Below are positions 60,513-64,000 of a DNA stretch of 64,000 nucleotides, one piece after another. Position numbers and translations under genes: made by a program. The notes under the pieces are model-generated. The model was not told the DNA's origin. It ran no database searches and saw only the letters and a program-made list of their open reading frames with translations. This stretch comes from Chitinophagaceae bacterium (GTDB lineage Bacteria > Bacteroidota > Bacteroidia > Chitinophagales > Chitinophagaceae). Location of the stretch: positions 496,001 to 560,000 of the forward strand of contig JADJFD010000003.1 of NCBI GenBank assembly GCA_016708765.1. Direction: 5' to 3'. Position 1 is the first letter of the stretch; every line of letters begins with the position of its first letter.

Positions 60513-61010
60513 TTATCGTTTGCCTAATTCTATCACCTCACAATTTTTCATTTCTTTGCCATCAATTGCGAAGCGGATGATGGTTCTTACTTTGTGCCAA
60601 CCATGTTTGCCAGCAGCACCTGGATTCATGTGAAGACAATTGATTGTTGTGTCGTACATCACTTTTAGAATATGCGAATGACCGCTGATGAATAATTGTG
60701 GCTGATGGATTTGTAATTCCTTTCTTGTTTCAGGATTGTATTTGGGTGGGGAGCCGCCAATATGCCGCATCATTACTTTTACTTCTTCACAGGTGAAAAC
60801 TAATTGTTCAGGATATTCCATTCTTATTGACGCATCATCAATATTTCCAAACACACCTTTAACCGTCCGACCGCTTTCAGCGTTTAGACGGTTAGCAACT
60901 CCTTCTCCAAAATCACCAGCATGCCATATTTCATCACAGTTTTCAAAATGTTTGAAAACTGCATCTTCTAAAAAACTATGTGTGTCTGATAATAATCCGA
61001 TACGAGTCAT
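60513..61010 (-). CDS. Metallophosphoesterase (YfcE/MJ0936 type)
   Basis: 165 residues. Calcineurin-like motifs: LLSDTHS (Asp, His), WHAGDFGEG (GD), VFGNIDD, MRHIGGSPP and SGHSHILK (GHxH), which hold two metal ions. Probably hydrolyses phosphodiesters such as cyclic nucleotides; substrate uncertain. Stop is 2 bases from the convergent membrane gene. Confidence 0.92.
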   Translation of the reverse strand: MTRIGLLSDTHSFLEDAVFKHFENCDEIWHAGDFGEGVANRLNAESGRTVKGVFGNIDDASIRMEYPEQLVFTCEEVKVMMRHIGGSPPKYNPETRKELQIHQPQLFISGHSHILKVMYDTTINCLHMNPGAAGKHGWHKVRTIIRFAIDGKEMKNCEVIELGKR

Positions 61011-61222
61011 GCTGTTAATAAACTATTTTTTTAGTATTTGATTAGACGAATTGTTGCTTTTTATTAAAGTTCGGATAAACGTATGATAGTATGTGAACAA
61101 TATTGGATGAAATTTTATCTGGTATAAAACAATAATAACTTTTTTATCATGCAGATGGATAGTTTATCATATAATAAAAATCTTGTAGCTTTAGGAACAC
61201 CTTCAACCTAAACCTAACCACA

Positions 61223-64000
61223 ATGCGCCTCTCTACACTTCTATTTACTTCTAGCCTATTTCTGCTTTTCAATCAACAAGTATTAGCAGGTAAAACGAAT
61301 TGGACTAATCATGCCGATACATTAATAGTTACTACCATACCTGCAGGTGAAGAAGAAAAACAACTTATTGCTAATGCCATGAATAAATATCTGGATGCGG
61401 TAGGTATAAAACTCGGCGAACTAAATCTTAGTAATACTAATGATGGTGGTAAAGAGGCTAGTGGTAATGTTTCATTTTTTGGCTTTGATAACATTAATCT
61501 TAAGGCGACTATAACTGTTGAAAAAAAAATAAAATCAATTAGTACAACATTTCCCGAAGCAGCTTCAATCACTCCTGACAAACTGGTTAAATTTTTATCC
61601 GGTAAATCATTGGGATCATTCTTCCCAAAATCTTTTCCTTTTAATACAGGCATTGGCATTAAAGATTTAGCTGTTGAGTTTGACGATAAAGGCGACAGCT
61701 TAAGTAAAGTGGCTTTGAATTTTGGAGTAGGTAGTTATGCAATAGATGGGTTTGATGGTTTCTCCATAGACGGAATGGGCATTGGATTTATATTAGATAA
61801 ACCAACTTCGCCGCAACGAAAAGCTACAGCTATTATTTCTGGCGACGGGAAAGTAGGCGCCATCCCAATTAATCTTTCTGCTACAATGGGTACAGACCCG
61901 GATGATTTATTGTTTTCTTTTACAGCATCGGGCATCAGTCTTCCTTCTTTATTAAATACTTTTCTTAGTGAGGGTAAAGCCAATAAGCTGCTTCGTTATA
62001 TTCCCGAATCAATAAAAAATAAAGAAATTTCTTCAATTACCACCAGTATAAATCCAACCAGTAAGAATTTTAGTGCTTTAGCACAAACGAGTTTTGGCGA
62101 AGCCGAAATACAATTTAATGCTGCAACTGCTGAGGATAAATCAACCATGCTGTTTGCGTTTGCACCACCTGCCGGATTTAAGTTTTCGCAGCTATCTAAC
62201 ACATTGGCGCCAATGGATGGCATTGAACTTTCTGGTACTGCACTTATTATTTCTACATTGGCTGATGACGATGCAACGAGTAACTTATCAGCTTTGAAAG
62301 ATGAGGGTGACATAAAAGTGGAACAAGGTGTCAACCTTTTTTCTAGCTTTAAACTTAGTGCTGATTTGGCAAAATTGCTAAAAGTAAATGCTATAAAACT
62401 AAAAGGAACTTGCAATGAATCGTTTACGAATATGAGTATGAATGCTGCTTTAGATTTAAGCATTCCTATGGGCTCTAGTATTACGATGAAAGAAGTGGTG
62501 TTTGGTATGCGATTGGGAACAGTAAACCCGATTGAATTAACAATTGGTGGAAAGATAGAAGCAAAGATTGGTGCAGACCTTGTTGGGTTTAATGCCAGTT
62601 TTGGTTTTGCTCCAATTGATCAAAAGATAAAAGGCGAGTTTTTTATGAATGCATTAAAAAAACAAAACGCCACATTGGTTACAGCCAAAACAAAAGATGA
62701 ATTACCAGAATGGACTAATCCATTTGGAATGCCCGGAGTAGGTTTGCGCCGCCTGGGAGTTAGTGCCGGTCTCGATTTTAAAAATCCTATTCTTATTAGT
62801 TCGTTAGGTTTTACCGGTGCTGCAAGGTTGGGTACAGTTACTGACCGCACAAAACATATAGAAGGAGATGCTACTATTGTTGTGGACATCACAAAACCTA
62901 CCAACAGCCTGATTGATGTAACAATGAAAAATATGACCATCCTAGCCATGATAGAGGCGTTTGTAGAGAATGCCAATATTCAAGGACAATTAAGAACAAT
63001 GTTGAATACAGGTATTGATCAAGGACGAGTGTTAGTAGTACCTGTTGATGGAATACAGGCTTTTGGTAAAACATATAATAAAGGTGTAGCAGTAAGCTGC
63101 CAGTTATCGTTGGCAGGTATTAAGGCCAACGGTGATTTTAGTTTGAACGAAAGTGGGGTGTCAGGTGCCGGATCAATGGATGCTATTAACTGGGGTAATG
63201 GCGCCTTTATTATTTCAGGACGTACAACTAATAAACCGCAGTTTAGTTTTTCTTATACCAAAGGCTCGGTGCCTACATTTTTTATTGATGGAAAAATAAG
63301 TTTGTTAGGTATCAGCAGCGAAACAACAGCATCTTTGGATGCTAGTGGTTTTTCTTTTGTAACTACCGGAAGAATAGCTAACGCATTTGAAGCCACACTG
63401 GAAGGTAAGGGTAGTTTTAGTGAATCATCAAAAGGTGTTTATGTAAGGGCATCCTTACGGAATGATTTGGTTTCTCAGTTAAATGCGATGGTAACCGGAA
63501 AAATTAATGAAGCCATTCAAACAACTAAAAATACGCTGCAGGGTACCAGGAATAAATTAAAACAGGCGCAGGCAGATTTAAAGTATTATGACGATGAAAT
63601 TGCCAAGCGGACCGCTCAATTGCAGGGCCAAAAAGCTGCTGCCGCCCAAACAGTGAGAAACGAAGCCAACAGAGCAATGAAAGAACAACTGGACTTCATC
63701 AATACCTGTACTGCCAATAATAAATCTTCGCAACGCAAAATCGATGCATTAGGTAACTGGCCTTGGGAGTTAGTTGAAAAAGCAGCTTACTATACGGCCA
63801 TTGCAGCTAATAATACCGGCATTGAATCTGCCAAAGTAGCTTATGCAGGTTACCTTGCTACGGTAAATACAACCGCCGATGTGGTGGAAACATTTCCCAA
63901 TGATGTTTTGCTGCTTGATTTGTACACCCAAAAAGGAGTAGCGCAGGGGGCATTGGCTATAGCAAATGTTGGTGTGGATGTAGCAGAAGGCGTTTCTGTT
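61223..64000 (+). CDS. Very large secreted protein of unknown function (partial)
   Basis: 926 codons, open to the window end. ATG 61223 gives a signal peptide (RLSTLLFTSSLFLLFNQQVL, cleavage near LAGK). Residues about 25-760 are low in Cys and made of repeated strand-rich segments with the same theme of Gly/Ser/Asp turns (for example GVGSYAIDGFDGFSIDGMGI and GISSETTASLDASGFSFVTT). Residues about 765-830 switch to a helical, Gln/Ala/Lys-rich coiled coil (LQGTRNKLKQAQADLKYYDD). No catalytic motif. It could be an adhesin or structural envelope protein. 212 bases with no gene precede it. Confidence 0.8.
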   Translation, partial: MRLSTLLFTSSLFLLFNQQVLAGKTNWTNHADTLIVTTIPAGEEEKQLIANAMNKYLDAVGIKLGELNLSNTNDGGKEASGNVSFFGFDNINLKATITVEKKIKSISTTFPEAASITPDKLVKFLSGKSLGSFFPKSFPFNTGIGIKDLAVEFDDKGDSLSKVALNFGVGSYAIDGFDGFSIDGMGIGFILDKPTSPQRKATAIISGDGKVGAIPINLSATMGTDPDDLLFSFTASGISLPSLLNTFLSEGKANKLLRYIPESIKNKEISSITTSINPTSKNFSALAQTSFGEAEIQFNAATAEDKSTMLFAFAPPAGFKFSQLSNTLAPMDGIELSGTALIISTLADDDATSNLSALKDEGDIKVEQGVNLFSSFKLSADLAKLLKVNAIKLKGTCNESFTNMSMNAALDLSIPMGSSITMKEVVFGMRLGTVNPIELTIGGKIEAKIGADLVGFNASFGFAPIDQKIKGEFFMNALKKQNATLVTAKTKDELPEWTNPFGMPGVGLRRLGVSAGLDFKNPILISSLGFTGAARLGTVTDRTKHIEGDATIVVDITKPTNSLIDVTMKNMTILAMIEAFVENANIQGQLRTMLNTGIDQGRVLVVPVDGIQAFGKTYNKGVAVSCQLSLAGIKANGDFSLNESGVSGAGSMDAINWGNGAFIISGRTTNKPQFSFSYTKGSVPTFFIDGKISLLGISSETTASLDASGFSFVTTGRIANAFEATLEGKGSFSESSKGVYVRASLRNDLVSQLNAMVTGKINEAIQTTKNTLQGTRNKLKQAQADLKYYDDEIAKRTAQLQGQKAAAAQTVRNEANRAMKEQLDFINTCTANNKSSQRKIDALGNWPWELVEKAAYYTAIAANNTGIESAKVAYAGYLATVNTTADVVETFPNDVLLLDLYTQKGVAQGALAIANVGVDVAEGVSV

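Noticed and set aside
62094..62297. Short plus-strand frame near the end
   Set aside because: It is a shadow in another frame of the large open frame that starts at 61223.

Overview
The window is AT-rich chromosomal DNA from a member of the Bacteroidota, most likely of the Chitinophagaceae type (inference). Supporting features are a secreted subtilase with a type IX secretion (Por) C-terminal tail, TonB-dependent outer-membrane receptors with CarboxypepD-like N-terminal domains, many short lipobox lipoproteins, a LytTR two-component pair, starts without Shine-Dalgarno sequences, and TAnnTTTG-like -7 boxes ahead of some genes. No rRNA, tRNA, CRISPR array or transposase was recognised.

Layout. 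1-277 is the 3' end of sucA (2-oxoglutarate dehydrogenase E1). Its usual partner odhB (E2) appears only at 10970-12213. Between them is a 10.5 kb block read entirely on the minus strand: seven exported proteins of unknown function, two sharing a degenerate HMA-like domain, plus a TPR sensor histidine kinase and a LytTR regulator. 12280-20900 is mostly housekeeping and secreted enzymes (RNA m5C methyltransferase, T9SS subtilase, lipoprotein, MnmA, M14 peptidase, SSB). 20928-26166 is a four-gene run for extracytoplasmic/cytoplasmic oxidation of a sugar-like substrate, followed by aspartate kinase. 27698-30660 is a compact operon of thioredoxin-like protein, ApbE, DUF4266 lipoprotein and DUF3570 outer-membrane protein, with a CRP/FNR-type palindrome in front and a strong terminator behind. 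30679-44209 holds an RRM protein, an OMP receptor, a di-heme peroxidase, a Mur ligase, a deaminase, an ECF sigma/anti-sigma pair, a C40 peptidase, a pyrophosphatase-fluoride channel pair and PhoH.

44210-54000 is the accessory-looking part. Small modules (ArsR/SRPBCC, a ParE-type toxin-antitoxin, a catalase/FMN-reductase/DsbA-like stress block, two orphan membrane genes) are separated by structured repeats; two of the modules sit exactly between direct repeats. 54002-64000 returns to chromosomal genes: TonB receptor, ribulose-phosphate epimerase, TPR and beta-propeller lipoproteins, a metallophosphoesterase, and a very large secreted protein that runs off the window end.

Sequence quality. Three genes (sensor kinase, odhB, apbE) carry four single-base losses, most in or next to homopolymers, and one small membrane gene carries an in-frame stop. 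Because odhB is a core TCA-cycle gene, residual homopolymer errors in the assembly are the likeliest cause of the frameshifts, although each could be real.
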